A stretch of DNA of 64,000 nt from Lachnospiraceae bacterium. Its GTDB lineage: Bacteria; Bacillota; Clostridia; Lachnospirales; Lachnospiraceae. The position numbers and the translations under genes were made by a program. Where the stretch lies: assembly GCA_022791635.1 (NCBI GenBank), contig JAAVZL010000005.1, positions 1 to 64,000 on the forward strand, in the 5' to 3' direction. Below are positions 1-7,431 of this stretch, piece after piece (the first letter of the stretch is position 1; each line of letters begins with the position of its first letter). The notes under the pieces are model-generated. The model saw only the letters and a list, made by a program, of their open reading frames with translations. It searched no databases and was not told the origin of the DNA.

Positions 1-127
1 ATATTTCTTTTATGAAAATCTTTTTATAGTGAACTTGAACAGTTAAGTACACTTACAAAAGCCAAAATGCAAAAAGGAAAGTCGATTTTAGAGTATACCT
101 CCCCGGAAATGAATTTACTGTTAATTC

Positions 128-169
128 TTCGTGCAGAATATTGTGTTTTTCGTGCAGATAGCATATACT
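128..169 (+). promoter_or_regulatory. Promoter with paired direct repeats of the toxin-antitoxin operon
   Basis: A -35 box TTGTGT (141-146) and a -10 box TATACT (164-169) are separated by 17 bp. The decamer TTCGTGCAGA occurs twice, at 128-137 and 149-158, which is a 21-bp step or two helical turns, and the second copy lies inside the promoter spacer. Such an arrangement fits an operator for the RelB-type antitoxin encoded at 200. The boxes and repeats are seen directly; the operator role is inference from how these operons autoregulate. Confidence 0.6.
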
Positions 170-199
170 ATAAATACTAGCAGGAAAGGAGATGGTTTT

Positions 200-478
200 A
201 TGGCTAGCTCTACTACAAACATCAGCATCCGCATGGATTCAGACCTGAAAGCGCAGGCTGACAGGCTGTTCGGGGAACTCGGCATGAACCTGACAACGGC
301 ATTCAATATTTTTGTTCGCCAATCCCTCCGCGAGGGGCGGATTCCCTTTGACATTTCCCTTAACCAGCCAAGCAATGAGACGGTTGCCGCCATGCTGGAG
401 GCAGAAAGGATTGCGAAAGATCCGGCAGTAAAAGGGTATACCGATCTGGACGAACTGTTCGCAGACTTGAAAGCATGA
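200..478 (+). CDS. dinJ: RelB/DinJ-family antitoxin
   Basis: This 92-residue protein is the antitoxin of a type II toxin-antitoxin pair. The N-terminal third (TTNISIRMDSDLKAQADRLF) is a ribbon-helix-helix DNA-binding segment typical of RelB/DinJ, and the acidic C-terminal half (PAVKGYTDLDELFADLKA) is the part that in this family wraps the toxin. I chose the ATG at 200 because AGGAAAGGAG lies just upstream; an in-frame codon further upstream would add 23 residues that fall in the promoter. It overlaps the toxin gene by 4 bp (ATGA), a sign of translational coupling. It should bind toxin and repress its own promoter at 128-169. Confidence 0.9.
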   Translation: MASSTTNISIRMDSDLKAQADRLFGELGMNLTTAFNIFVRQSLREGRIPFDISLNQPSNETVAAMLEAERIAKDPAVKGYTDLDELFADLKA

Positions 479-765
479 GGAACACAAAATACACAGTCAA
501 GCCTACTACACAATTCAAGAAAGATTACAAGCTGGCAATAAGGCGAGGGCTGAACATTGGGCTGTTGGAGGACGTGATCGCCGACCTTGCCATGGGAATT
601 CCCCTTCCGGAGAAAAACAAGGACCATATCCTGTCCGGGAACTGGGCGGGACACCGTGAGTGCCATGTGCTGCCTGACTGGCTGCTTATTTACCGCATTG
701 ACGATGATGTTCTGGTATTGACCTTATCTCGGACTGGGTCACACAGCGATCTGTTTGGAAAATAA
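475..765 (+). CDS. yafQ: YafQ/RelE-family mRNA interferase toxin
   Basis: This 96-residue protein belongs to the YafQ branch of the RelE superfamily, ribosome-dependent mRNA endonucleases. Family features seen are the N-terminal TTQFKKDYKLA segment, the GNWAGHRECHVLPDWLLIYR stretch with the histidines and arginine that act in YafQ, and the C-terminal LSRTGSHSDLF with the catalytic-type histidine. Length is normal for the family and the frame is intact, so the toxin is probably functional. It overlaps the antitoxin stop codon and has no visible promoter of its own. Its cellular effect would be growth arrest when antitoxin is degraded. Confidence 0.92.
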   Translation: MRNTKYTVKPTTQFKKDYKLAIRRGLNIGLLEDVIADLAMGIPLPEKNKDHILSGNWAGHRECHVLPDWLLIYRIDDDVLVLTLSRTGSHSDLFGK

Positions 766-828
766 TCTTTATCTGCCGCTTCCTGCTTCGTCCCTACTGC
801 GTAATACGTAATATGTGAGTATAAAAAA

Positions 829-870
829 GCGGCGTTTCTGTTCTCCCGTTAGGGAAAAGAGAAACGCCGC
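829..870 (-). terminator. Hairpin with T-tract on the minus strand
   Basis: GCGGCGTTTCT (829-839) pairs perfectly with AGAAACGCCGC (860-870), an 11-bp stem. On the minus strand the hairpin is followed by six Ts (complement of 823-828), so it reads best as a leftward terminator. On the plus strand no T-run follows directly. No intact minus-strand gene lies just to the right, so it may have lost its gene when the flippase fragment arrived. Confidence 0.6.
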
Positions 871-887
871 GTCTGCGTCGTATTTAA

Positions 888-1202
888 TTTTTTATTTACT
901 GCGCTAAAGTAATGCTGAAAGAAGAGTACCAAGCAGGAGTTTTTTACCTGGCAATTATCTGCTTTGCCATTGCAATGAATGGGAAAAAAATTATTTTAGG
1001 TAATATATTGGCACAAACAGGTTGGCCTCTTGAGGAGTCGAAATTAAATATGGCAGCTGTATTGAGTAATATTTTGCTTAATATTCTGCTTATCCCATTA
1101 TTAGGGACGATTGGTGCGGCAATAGCAACTGGTTTATCGCATTTTATTTATGGAATATTATTAAAAAAGGCAGTAAGCAATCAATTAGAAATTGATATAT
1201 AA
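888..1202 (+). pseudogene. C-terminal fragment of a polysaccharide flippase (Wzx/MATE-like)
   Basis: The open frame runs from the stop at 885-887 to 1202 and encodes about 104 residues. The sequence is strongly hydrophobic with two or three membrane helices, and segments such as GNILAQTGWPLEESKLNMAA and NILLNILLIPLLGTIGAAIA match the last helices of Wzx-type oligosaccharide flippases (polysaccharide biosynthesis C-terminal domain). Such proteins normally exceed 400 residues and twelve helices, so most of the gene is missing. The ATG at 912 has no good ribosome site. The segment is more AT-rich than its neighbours by eye, which suggests a foreign remnant. It is unlikely to be functional. Confidence 0.65.
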
Positions 1203-1227
1203 TAACCCCTTGTACACGGAGGTTACC

Positions 1228-1728
1228 CTAACACACCCCCCACCGAAAGCTCTGCGCCCCCGGAAAGCTCTCCTCAATCCTCTGGCGCACCTGCTGCTCG
1301 GTCAAAGCCTTTGAGGAGGAGAGCTCAAAGTACACATAACCGTCCGCGGTCTTCGCATATCCACAGGCCAAGTAGCGGCTGCCTTCCGGAAGCTTCTTTT
1401 CCAGAAAGAGACAGGTATAGGCCTCCCGCTCGATCCAGTCCCCGATAGTGCAGGCAAGACCGGCCTCTGAGAGCTCTACCACATGCTCGGACACATAGTC
1501 GGAGAGCACTTCATCCAAAATCCATTTCTCACGCTCTGTGAGATTCACGTAGGATAACTGAATGGCGGAAGGTGTCTTCACAGGGAGTATCGCTGCCGTG
1601 AGGTATCCAAAATCATCTTTTTTGATTTCTCTGCCTGCCGGATCGGCAGCCATCACATCTCTCTTGGCAATCAGAGAACATGTAATCACAATGAAACCAA
1701 CAAGACAGGATAAAAATCGCTTTTTCAT
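1228..1728 (-). CDS. Secreted protein of unknown function
   Basis: The product has 166 residues starting at the ATG at 1728, which follows a GGGGGG-rich ribosome site 5 bases away; a longer reading adds about 80 residues without support. Residues 1-30 (MKKRFLSCLVGFIVITCSLI, then KRDVMAA) form a signal peptide with a likely AxA-type cleavage site, so the mature protein should be extracytoplasmic. The rest is a soluble mix of helices and strands with several cysteines and a C-terminal RIEESFPGAQSF segment. I do not recognise a family. It stands alone, divergent from the membrane protein at 2033. Confidence 0.7.
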   Translation of the reverse strand: MKKRFLSCLVGFIVITCSLIAKRDVMAADPAGREIKKDDFGYLTAAILPVKTPSAIQLSYVNLTEREKWILDEVLSDYVSEHVVELSEAGLACTIGDWIEREAYTCLFLEKKLPEGSRYLACGYAKTADGYVYFELSSSKALTEQQVRQRIEESFPGAQSFRWGVC

Positions 1729-1961
1729 AGACACCCCCCATTTCTTCAAAGTCACTTCGTTAAGCCGGAACAGCCTGTGAAGATGACATTGCCTATTTCT
1801 TTTATTTCTATAATTTCTCCCAGTATACACGAAAAGTATTACGAAATAATGAAGATAAAATTTATTTTGTGTTATAATTTTGCTTAAATAAAATAAATAT
1901 TCAGAAAAAACAACAAATTTTGACAGAGGAGGACAAGACATTTCACAGCCATAAGCAAAAA

Positions 1962-1990
1962 TTGACAAAGGAGAGAGGTAGGGATATGAT
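1962..1990 (+). promoter_or_regulatory. Promoter of the DUF6688-like membrane protein
   Basis: TTGACA (1962-1967) and TATGAT (1985-1990) have a 17-bp spacer, a near-consensus housekeeping sigma promoter. The gene start is 43 bp downstream with GAGAGGAGG as ribosome site. The rest of 1729-1961 is AT-rich and holds no gene that I can support. Confidence 0.7.
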
Positions 1991-2032
1991 AAGGGCAGAT
2001 AGAAACAGCAGGAAAGAGAGAGGAGGATTTCA

Positions 2033-2833
2033 ATGCTGCCGCTCTATATTCTCTTTGCAGCGCTTTGGCTCCCGGGACCTTTGCTGACCCTCTGGAATAT
2101 CTGGAATGTGGTCAGCGGCAGAAAAAACACAGGGAGCTTCGAGGCTGCGGCCTTTGCGATTGGAATTTTCTTAAGCTTATTTTTGTACAATATGTGGGAT
2201 CCCACGCACTGGGATCAGGAGGTCTACAATACCCTCCATGAACCCTTTTCCGCCCCGCACTTAGAAACCCTGGTGATATTTATGGCAGTAGGGTTTGTCT
2301 CCTATGCCTTTTTAAGATCCAACCTGGAAAAGGCAAGGCCTCTTGGCGCAGTGGTGTCAATGGCCGGAATCTGCATAGGGATCTTGGTAAACCTGGCCGT
2401 AATCCTGCAGCTCTATGGAAGTGTGGATAACAGAGTGCCCTTTCAAAATCTGATGTTCCAGGATGTGCTCCTGATGATGCTGGTTCCCTTTAATTACCTT
2501 CTGCTGGCCGTGAAGCTTCTGATTCAGGCAGAGAGAAGGCAGAGGAAGAGATGGAGGGAACGAAGAGCGCATGCAGAGGAAAGAGGAACAGAGGAAGAGC
2601 CTGACAAGAGAGCTTATAAAAACAGCTTTTTAAATGGCTGGAACCGCGCGCTGGCAGACAGCAGAAGCTGGCTCTTACATAGCCTGCTTCTGGCCTTACC
2701 CTTGACCTGTGTGCTTGTTGGCATTCTCCTTTTTCTTGGTCAGAGACCGGACAGCCTGATTCGCGTTTTTACGGAGACAAGCGACTGGACCTTTTCCATG
2801 AAGATTTCTCCCTTCCCTGCAAAACAGTTCTAA
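2033..2833 (+). CDS. Multi-pass membrane protein, DUF6688-like, probably C-terminally truncated
   Basis: The 266-residue product has about five predicted membrane helices: residues 1-25, 38-55, 80-97, 104-128 and 140-165, then a charged cytoplasmic loop rich in E and R (about 170-200), and a last helix near 220-240. The composition and the closing RPDSLIRVFTETSDW segment recall DUF6688 proteins of Clostridia. From memory of that family the chain continues well beyond this point, whereas here it ends after a low-similarity tail (TFSMKISPFPAKQF), so a truncation is likely. It has its own promoter at 1962-1990 and a strong ribosome site. Function is unknown. Confidence 0.6.
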   Translation: MLPLYILFAALWLPGPLLTLWNIWNVVSGRKNTGSFEAAAFAIGIFLSLFLYNMWDPTHWDQEVYNTLHEPFSAPHLETLVIFMAVGFVSYAFLRSNLEKARPLGAVVSMAGICIGILVNLAVILQLYGSVDNRVPFQNLMFQDVLLMMLVPFNYLLLAVKLLIQAERRQRKRWRERRAHAEERGTEEEPDKRAYKNSFLNGWNRALADSRSWLLHSLLLALPLTCVLVGILLFLGQRPDSLIRVFTETSDWTFSMKISPFPAKQF

Positions 2834-2846
2834 TTGTGAAATTTGA

Positions 2847-2876
2847 TTGCAGTGAGAGCAAGGAGTATGGTATACT
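2847..2876 (+). promoter_or_regulatory. Promoter of the 2Fe-2S/ASKHA gene
   Basis: TTGCAG (2847-2852) and TATACT (2871-2876) are 18 bp apart. A transcript starting about 2883 would begin with the leader repeat at 2894-2996 and then the coding region at 3013. The promoter is inferred from the boxes. Confidence 0.5.
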
Positions 2877-2893
2877 TTTAACAATGAGATTGC

Positions 2894-2996
2894 GGAACTG
2901 GAATCAGCAATGCTCCGGAACAGTGCCAGAAGGATTTACAGGCGCATGTTTTAGCGACTGGAAATTCTTCTCTGGAGGGGCATTGCGGAACTGGAA
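2894..2996 (+). repeat. Leader repeat of the GGAACTGGAA family, single copy
   Basis: The unit is bounded by GGAACTGGAA at 2894-2903 and 2987-2996, a 93-bp step. Inside, GCAATGCTCC near the left end can pair with GGGGCATTGC near the right end. The middle (CAGTGCCAGAAGGATTTACA and GACTGGAAATTCTTCTC) is nearly identical to the tandem copies at 8376-8595. The right decamer runs into TAGGAGGA, which is the ribosome site of the gene at 3013. See the finding on this family. Confidence 0.8.
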
Positions 2997-3012
2997 TAGG
3001 AGGAACGTTTGA

Positions 3013-4938
3013 ATGGCAAATGTAATTTTTCGATTTGAGGACGGGGATCAGGTAACAGTGTCCACAGCCCTGGGGGAGAATCTGCTGGAGACGGCGCGGA
3101 AATCCAATGTGGTGATTGACGCCCCCTGCTCCGGCAATGCTTCCTGCGGAAAATGCAAGGTAAAATTTTTAAAGGGGAAGCTGGATTCCAAGAAAACCCG
3201 CCACATCAGCGATGCGGAGTATGAGGAGGGCTGGCGTCTGGCCTGTGTCAGCCAGGTGGCCGGAGACGTGGAGGTTCTGGTGCCGGATATTGCCTCCGCC
3301 TACCGCAGCCGCATGAAGGTGGCAGACTTAAGCTCTCCGGAGGAAGTAGCCATCTTTGACGAATCCAAGCGGAAGATCGAGGAGGCCGATCTGCCTCTTC
3401 ATAACAACATTCATATTGTGCGGATCAAGATGGATCCCCCGAGCCTGGAGGATACCATGCCGGATATTGAGCGGGTGATCCGGGCTTTGCAGGAGGTAAC
3501 CGGGATTCAGTATATCCGGATTCCCTATTCCTGCCTGCGCAAGCTTCCCAATACCTTAAGAGGCAGCAATTTCGAACTTCAGTGTATCATCGGACAGGCA
3601 CAGCGCCACGTATTTGTCTACGATGTGTATGGGGCCAATGAGGATTTGATTGTGGGCGGTCTGGCCATTGACATCGGAACCACCACCGTGTCCGCCGTGG
3701 TGGTGGACATGATAGACGGAAGGATTCTGGCAAAAGCATCCACCGGCAACGGACAGATCCGCTACGGGGCCGATGTCATCAACCGGATTATTGAATCCAC
3801 CAAGCAGGGAGGCCGCACCCGCCTGCAGGACGCCATTGTGGCGGAGACCTTAAATCCCATGATTCAGCAGATGTGCAAGGCCGCTCATATCAGCACGCGC
3901 CATATTTACCGGCTGGCCGTTGCAGGCAATACCACCATGAACCACCTGCTGATGGGAATCAATGCGGATCCCTTACGTATGGAGCCGTATATTCCGGCCT
4001 TTTTTAAGACAAACTCCTTCTATGCGTCGGATATCAATCTGAAGGTGCATCCGGATGCGCATATTATTATGGCACCCAATATCGGAAGCTATGTGGGCGG
4101 CGATATTACGGCGGGTACTTTGGTGAGCATGCTCTGGAATCAGCCCCAGTTCTCCCTGTTTATTGACCTGGGAACCAACGGAGAGCTGGTATTCGGCAAT
4201 TCCGACTTTATGATGAGCTGTGCCTGCTCCGCAGGCCCGGCCTTTGAGGGCGGTGACATCAGCTGCGGAATGCGCGCCACGGACGGAGCCATTGAGGCCT
4301 GTACTATTGACGCAGAGACCATGGAGCCTGATTTCACCATCATCGGAGGGGCTGAGGAGAAGCCCATCGGACTTTGCGGCTCCGGTATTATTGATGTGAT
4401 TGCGGAGCTGTTTCGGTGTAAGATTATCAGCCCCAAGGGGAAATTTATCCGGGATGGGAAGCGGATTAAGCGGGACGCCTACGGAATGGGCAGCTATGTG
4501 CTGGCCTTTGAGGAGGATTCCGGCTCTGTCAAGGATGTGGAGATTACGGAGGTGGATATCGACAACTTTATCCGGGCCAAGGGAGCGATTTTCTCAGCCA
4601 TCCGTACCATGCTTAAGACTCTGGATTTTGATATTAGCATGATTGAGCAGGTTTATGTGGCCGGCGGAATCGGCAGCGGCATCAATATGCAGAATGCTAT
4701 CAATATCGGAATGTTCCCGGATATTCCTGTGGAGTGCTATCATTACATCGGCAACTCCTCCCTGTCCGGAGCCTATGCCATGCTCTTGTCCACCAAGGCC
4801 GAGCGGAAGGTCTATGAGTTGGCTCAGAATATGACCTACCTGGAGCTTTCCACAGAGCCGGGCTATATGGACGAGTTTGTGGCCTGCTGCTTTTTGCCTC
4901 ACACAGACAGCTCTCTCTTCCCGTCGGTGGAGCAGTAG
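3013..4938 (+). CDS. 2Fe-2S ferredoxin/ASKHA protein of the RACo (corrinoid-activating) type
   Basis: The 641-residue protein has an N-terminal plant-type 2Fe-2S domain (residues 1-90) with cluster ligands C39, C45, C48 and C78, followed by a linker and a large ASKHA ATPase-like domain (DUF4445, from about residue 215). Sugar-kinase-type motifs are AIDIGTTTVSAVVVD, VAGNTTMNHLL, FIDLGTNGEL and a C-terminal GGIGSGINMQNA. RACo-type proteins use ATP to reduce inactive cob(II)alamin in corrinoid methyltransferases. The architecture and length fit, but no methyltransferase or corrinoid protein lies nearby, so the substrate is open. The start at 3013 follows AGGAGGA from the leader repeat. The next gene, 56 bp on, is a DUF3786 protein, a pairing likely to be one operon that ends at the 5690 terminator. 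Confidence 0.88.
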   Translation: MANVIFRFEDGDQVTVSTALGENLLETARKSNVVIDAPCSGNASCGKCKVKFLKGKLDSKKTRHISDAEYEEGWRLACVSQVAGDVEVLVPDIASAYRSRMKVADLSSPEEVAIFDESKRKIEEADLPLHNNIHIVRIKMDPPSLEDTMPDIERVIRALQEVTGIQYIRIPYSCLRKLPNTLRGSNFELQCIIGQAQRHVFVYDVYGANEDLIVGGLAIDIGTTTVSAVVVDMIDGRILAKASTGNGQIRYGADVINRIIESTKQGGRTRLQDAIVAETLNPMIQQMCKAAHISTRHIYRLAVAGNTTMNHLLMGINADPLRMEPYIPAFFKTNSFYASDINLKVHPDAHIIMAPNIGSYVGGDITAGTLVSMLWNQPQFSLFIDLGTNGELVFGNSDFMMSCACSAGPAFEGGDISCGMRATDGAIEACTIDAETMEPDFTIIGGAEEKPIGLCGSGIIDVIAELFRCKIISPKGKFIRDGKRIKRDAYGMGSYVLAFEEDSGSVKDVEITEVDIDNFIRAKGAIFSAIRTMLKTLDFDISMIEQVYVAGGIGSGINMQNAINIGMFPDIPVECYHYIGNSSLSGAYAMLLSTKAERKVYELAQNMTYLELSTEPGYMDEFVACCFLPHTDSSLFPSVEQ

Positions 4939-4994
4939 AAAGGAAAGCGTAGCTTTTGTATGAGAAAAATTGTTTTGAAGGAGTCAACAAGGTG

Positions 4995-5642
4995 ATGGAA
5001 TTTCCCTATGAAAAAGACAACAAAGAGCGGATTCCTCTGGAGCACTATCTGGAGGAATACCGTCAGATTGACCCGAAGGAGGCAGCTCTGCGCTGCAGCG
5101 TAACTTATGATGAGGAGAGGCAGCAGTTTCAGATTCGGCTGATGGGGTGTTCCTACGCGGTGGATTACCCGGAATTTGCCCTTCATCCCGAGGGCAAAGA
5201 GGAAGAGGTGCGCTACTCGGAAATGGTTCCGGCCAAGATTATCGTACTGCGCTTTCTGATTTCCGGCCAGGCGGTGAAAAGCACGGGCAAATACCTCACC
5301 TACCGGGAGGTGCCCTGGGGAGAGGTATATTTCCGCCAGTTTGAGGGGCGGTGCCTCACACGGCTTAAGTTTGCCTTTGGCTTTAAGCTGGATGTGTTTG
5401 CCAGGGCGATGGAGAGGCTGGGGGCCAGGAAGATTTCCATGGGAGATGCGGCCTATGAGTTTGAATTTATAAACGGCCTTCACGTGCGTTTTATCCTGTG
5501 GGCCGGGGACGAAGAGTTTCCGCCCTCCTCCCAGATTCTCTTTGAGGACAATTTCCCTTACGCCTATCAGGCGGAGGATCTGGCCGTGGTGGGGGATATC
5601 TCTATCACCACGCTGAAAAGTCTGGCTGCTTCTCTGGAATAG
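4995..5642 (+). CDS. DUF3786-family protein
   Basis: The product has 215 residues from the ATG at 4995; an ATG at 4956 would add 13 residues, and I prefer the later start because GGAG and AAGG lie at usable spacing. It is soluble, with alternating charged helices and a beta-rich C-terminal half (FINGLHVRFILWAGDEEFPP, then SSQILFEDNFPYAYQAED). I recognise the DUF3786 pattern, seen in anaerobes and often near corrinoid or redox proteins. Its place directly behind the RACo-type gene and before a strong terminator implies a joint role, but the biochemical function is unknown. A longer relative is at 20657. Confidence 0.75.
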   Translation: MEFPYEKDNKERIPLEHYLEEYRQIDPKEAALRCSVTYDEERQQFQIRLMGCSYAVDYPEFALHPEGKEEEVRYSEMVPAKIIVLRFLISGQAVKSTGKYLTYREVPWGEVYFRQFEGRCLTRLKFAFGFKLDVFARAMERLGARKISMGDAAYEFEFINGLHVRFILWAGDEEFPPSSQILFEDNFPYAYQAEDLAVVGDISITTLKSLAASLE

Positions 5643-5689
5643 GGAAAGTCGTACGGAAATCTTTTGGAATATAAATCGTGAAAGAAAAA

Positions 5690-5731
5690 ACAGAGGGCTG
5701 TCTGTCACAAAATAAGACAGCCCTCTGTTTT
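5690..5731 (+). terminator. Rho-independent terminator of the RACo-DUF3786 operon
   Basis: ACAGAGGGCTGTCT (5690-5703) pairs perfectly with AGACAGCCCTCTGT (5715-5728), followed by a T-run. The stem is preceded by an A-run, so it may also stop leftward transcription from the folate gene at 5837. The CTGTCxCAAAATAA loop sequence recurs in the outer arms of the long palindromes elsewhere in the window. Confidence 0.85.
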
Positions 5732-5836
5732 ATGTACAGGGAAAAATCGTTCCTGCTCGATTGGGAGTTCGTTTTATATTTCGAAAAACCGGGATGCCGT
5801 GATACCGCCATCCTCTCCGCGAGGGTAACCGTTCAA

Positions 5837-6409
5837 TTAATGCGCCGGCTTTGCGAAGGCTTTGGATGCCCCCAAAACTCTGGAGAATGCGTTCAGAAAT
5901 ACGTAAATCAGTATCGTATAAACGCCCAGAGCGATGGTGTTTTTTATCAGGCGGATGGTCAGAAGATACTGCCAGTCCATTCCGTACATCAGGTGAAGCC
6001 AGAAGGTTGACAGAGTACAGGAAAGGCTGAATTCCGTGAGGCCGCCCAGAAGAGCTCGTCCCGGTGTAATCTTTGTGCGGTATAGGAATATGCCGAACAG
6101 AAAACCCATGAGGGCGTAGGTCAGAGTAAAGCCCGGGAAAAACGGAGCGGACTGGGGTGTGACAAAGAAGCTGATGACGTCGCCTGCAATACCTACCGTC
6201 ATTCCCATCAGAGGACCGCCGTAAAAAGCGGCCGCCGCCAGGGACAGAAATGCAAGGCGGAACTCCAGAATTTCAGAGAACCGAATGTTAAAGAGGGACA
6301 ATACTACGTAGAGGGATACGAAAAGACCTCCTAAGCAGATGCCCTGTACACTGTGGATGCTTCTCAGCTGTTCCTTGAAATGGAACGCACTTTTGGAACA
6401 TAATTGCAT
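5837..6409 (-). CDS. folT: Folate-family ECF transporter S component
   Basis: This 190-residue integral membrane protein has about six helices after a short N-terminal extension; the segment FSEILEFRLAFLSLAAAAFY followed by a GPLMGMTVGIAGD pattern is typical of ECF substrate-binding (S) components, and the overall sequence matches the folate subgroup. It would bind folate and dock on a shared energizing module (EcfAA'T), which is not in this window. The start at 6409 follows AGGAGGTG. The 200-base leader contains a tetrahydrofolate riboswitch, which independently supports folate as substrate. It is transcribed alone. Confidence 0.88.
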   Translation of the reverse strand: MQLCSKSAFHFKEQLRSIHSVQGICLGGLFVSLYVVLSLFNIRFSEILEFRLAFLSLAAAAFYGGPLMGMTVGIAGDVISFFVTPQSAPFFPGFTLTYALMGFLFGIFLYRTKITPGRALLGGLTEFSLSCTLSTFWLHLMYGMDWQYLLTIRLIKNTIALGVYTILIYVFLNAFSRVLGASKAFAKPAH

Positions 6410-6494
6410 AAAAAATACACCTCCTGTTGTGTGTTAAGAAGTTGGTTACTGTGATAAATAATATCTCCCACCACACATGAGATGTACTCATCTG

Positions 6495-6608
6495 TAGCAA
6501 CGGGTGCGGATAATATATCGTAAGACAAGCACATAACGATGCTTCCTTTTCGTTTCGAGGCGACTCCCCATCCATCGAACACTTGACGCATAGAATCCTA
6601 CTTCGCTA
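6495..6608 (-). promoter_or_regulatory. Tetrahydrofolate (THF) riboswitch in the folT leader
   Basis: Read on the minus strand, the leader has the conserved core GCGTCAAGTG, ATGGGGAGTCGCC and AACGAAA. TTCGA and TCGAA around the second block pair as P3; AGCA and TGCT form the next hairpin; GGAT pairs with ATCC; and TAGCGA at 6603-6608 pairs with TTGCTA at 6495-6500 to close the outer stem. These elements match my memory of the THF (folT) riboswitch class. Between the aptamer and the start codon is a further pairing possibility near the AGGAGG site, consistent with translational control. A covariance-model search would settle it. Confidence 0.82.
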
Positions 6609-6623
6609 TTATTTATTACCCTC

Positions 6624-6651
6624 ATTATAGCAGGGATTTTTGAAAATGCAA
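6624..6651 (-). promoter_or_regulatory. Promoter of the riboswitch-folT transcript
   Basis: On the minus strand TTGCAT (6646-6651) and TATAAT (6624-6629) are 16 bp apart. A transcript beginning about 6617 would enter the riboswitch within a few bases. Confidence 0.7.
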
Positions 6652-6753
6652 TAGGAAAAGATAATTTTTTAACAAACTTTATTGACAATCCTTGGAGAGT
6701 TTGATAGCCTGAAAGCAGAAATTCATATCAAAGATTTCACAGGAGGAAATTTC

Positions 6754-7431
6754 ATGGAAATACTGTTTGACACAGCCAATTTGGAGAGTATTCGCAAGTA
6801 CAGTCAGATTTACCCCTTCACGGGCGTTACGTCCAATCCCAGCATCCTGAAGGCAGAGGGAAAGATTGACTTCTTTGCCCATATGCGCGAGATTCGTTCT
6901 ATTATCGGAATGGAGCGCACTTTGCATATTCAGACCATTGCGGAGGATCTGGACGGAATTCTGCGGGATGCGGACGCGATTTTGAAAAATGTAGATTCCA
7001 GGGTTTATATCAAGATTCCTACTACGGAGGCGGGCCTGCAGGCCATTATGAAGCTGAAAAGCCAGGGCGTGGGCGTAACGGCCACGGCGATTTACTCCAA
7101 GATCCAGGGCTTTATGGCCATTATGGCAGGGGCCGATTACATAGCCCCCTACCGGAACAGGATGGAGAATCTGGATGTAAACTTTGCGGAGGCCATCTCC
7201 GCATTCCGCAACGGAATTGAGGAGAATCATGCAAAGTGCAAGATCCTGGCGGCCAGCTTCAAGAACATTGCCCAGGTAAATAAGGCTCTGCTGGCAGGCG
7301 CCCACACGGTGACCGTTCCGCCGCAGCTTCTTCACTCTACCTTCCAGATGGCTTCCGTTCAGAAGGCCATTGATGACTTTCGGGCTGACTGGGAGAGCGT
7401 GCAGGATGCTAAGACGATTGGGGACTTATAG
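6754..7431 (+). CDS. Transaldolase / fructose-6-phosphate aldolase-like enzyme
   Basis: The 225-residue protein is a single TIM-barrel aldolase of the small transaldolase (TalC/FSA) class. Visible motifs are LFDTANL with the early aspartate, GVTSNPSIL at 23-32, and VYIKIPTT with the Schiff-base lysine at about residue 87. Length fits this class rather than the classical 330-residue transaldolase. It would move dihydroxyacetone units or cleave fructose 6-phosphate in the cytosol. GGAGGAAATTTC precedes the ATG at 6754. TTGACA stands at 6682-6687, but the matching -10 is poor. Its last 23 bases overlap the end of the convergent MerR gene. Confidence 0.85.
   Translation: MEILFDTANLESIRKYSQIYPFTGVTSNPSILKAEGKIDFFAHMREIRSIIGMERTLHIQTIAEDLDGILRDADAILKNVDSRVYIKIPTTEAGLQAIMKLKSQGVGVTATAIYSKIQGFMAIMAGADYIAPYRNRMENLDVNFAEAISAFRNGIEENHAKCKILAASFKNIAQVNKALLAGAHTVTVPPQLLHSTFQMASVQKAIDDFRADWESVQDAKTIGDL

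Noticed and set aside
1..127. Possible end of a gene entering from the left
   Set aside because: The frame has a stop at 13-15 and the following open stretch does not match anything; nothing supported in 1-127.
121..666. Minus-strand frame of 181 codons across the toxin-antitoxin genes
   Set aside because: It is antisense to two clear overlapping genes and starts with no ribosome site.
5678..6010. Plus-strand 110-codon frame
   Set aside because: It reads through the terminator at 5690 and the antisense of folT; no family match.
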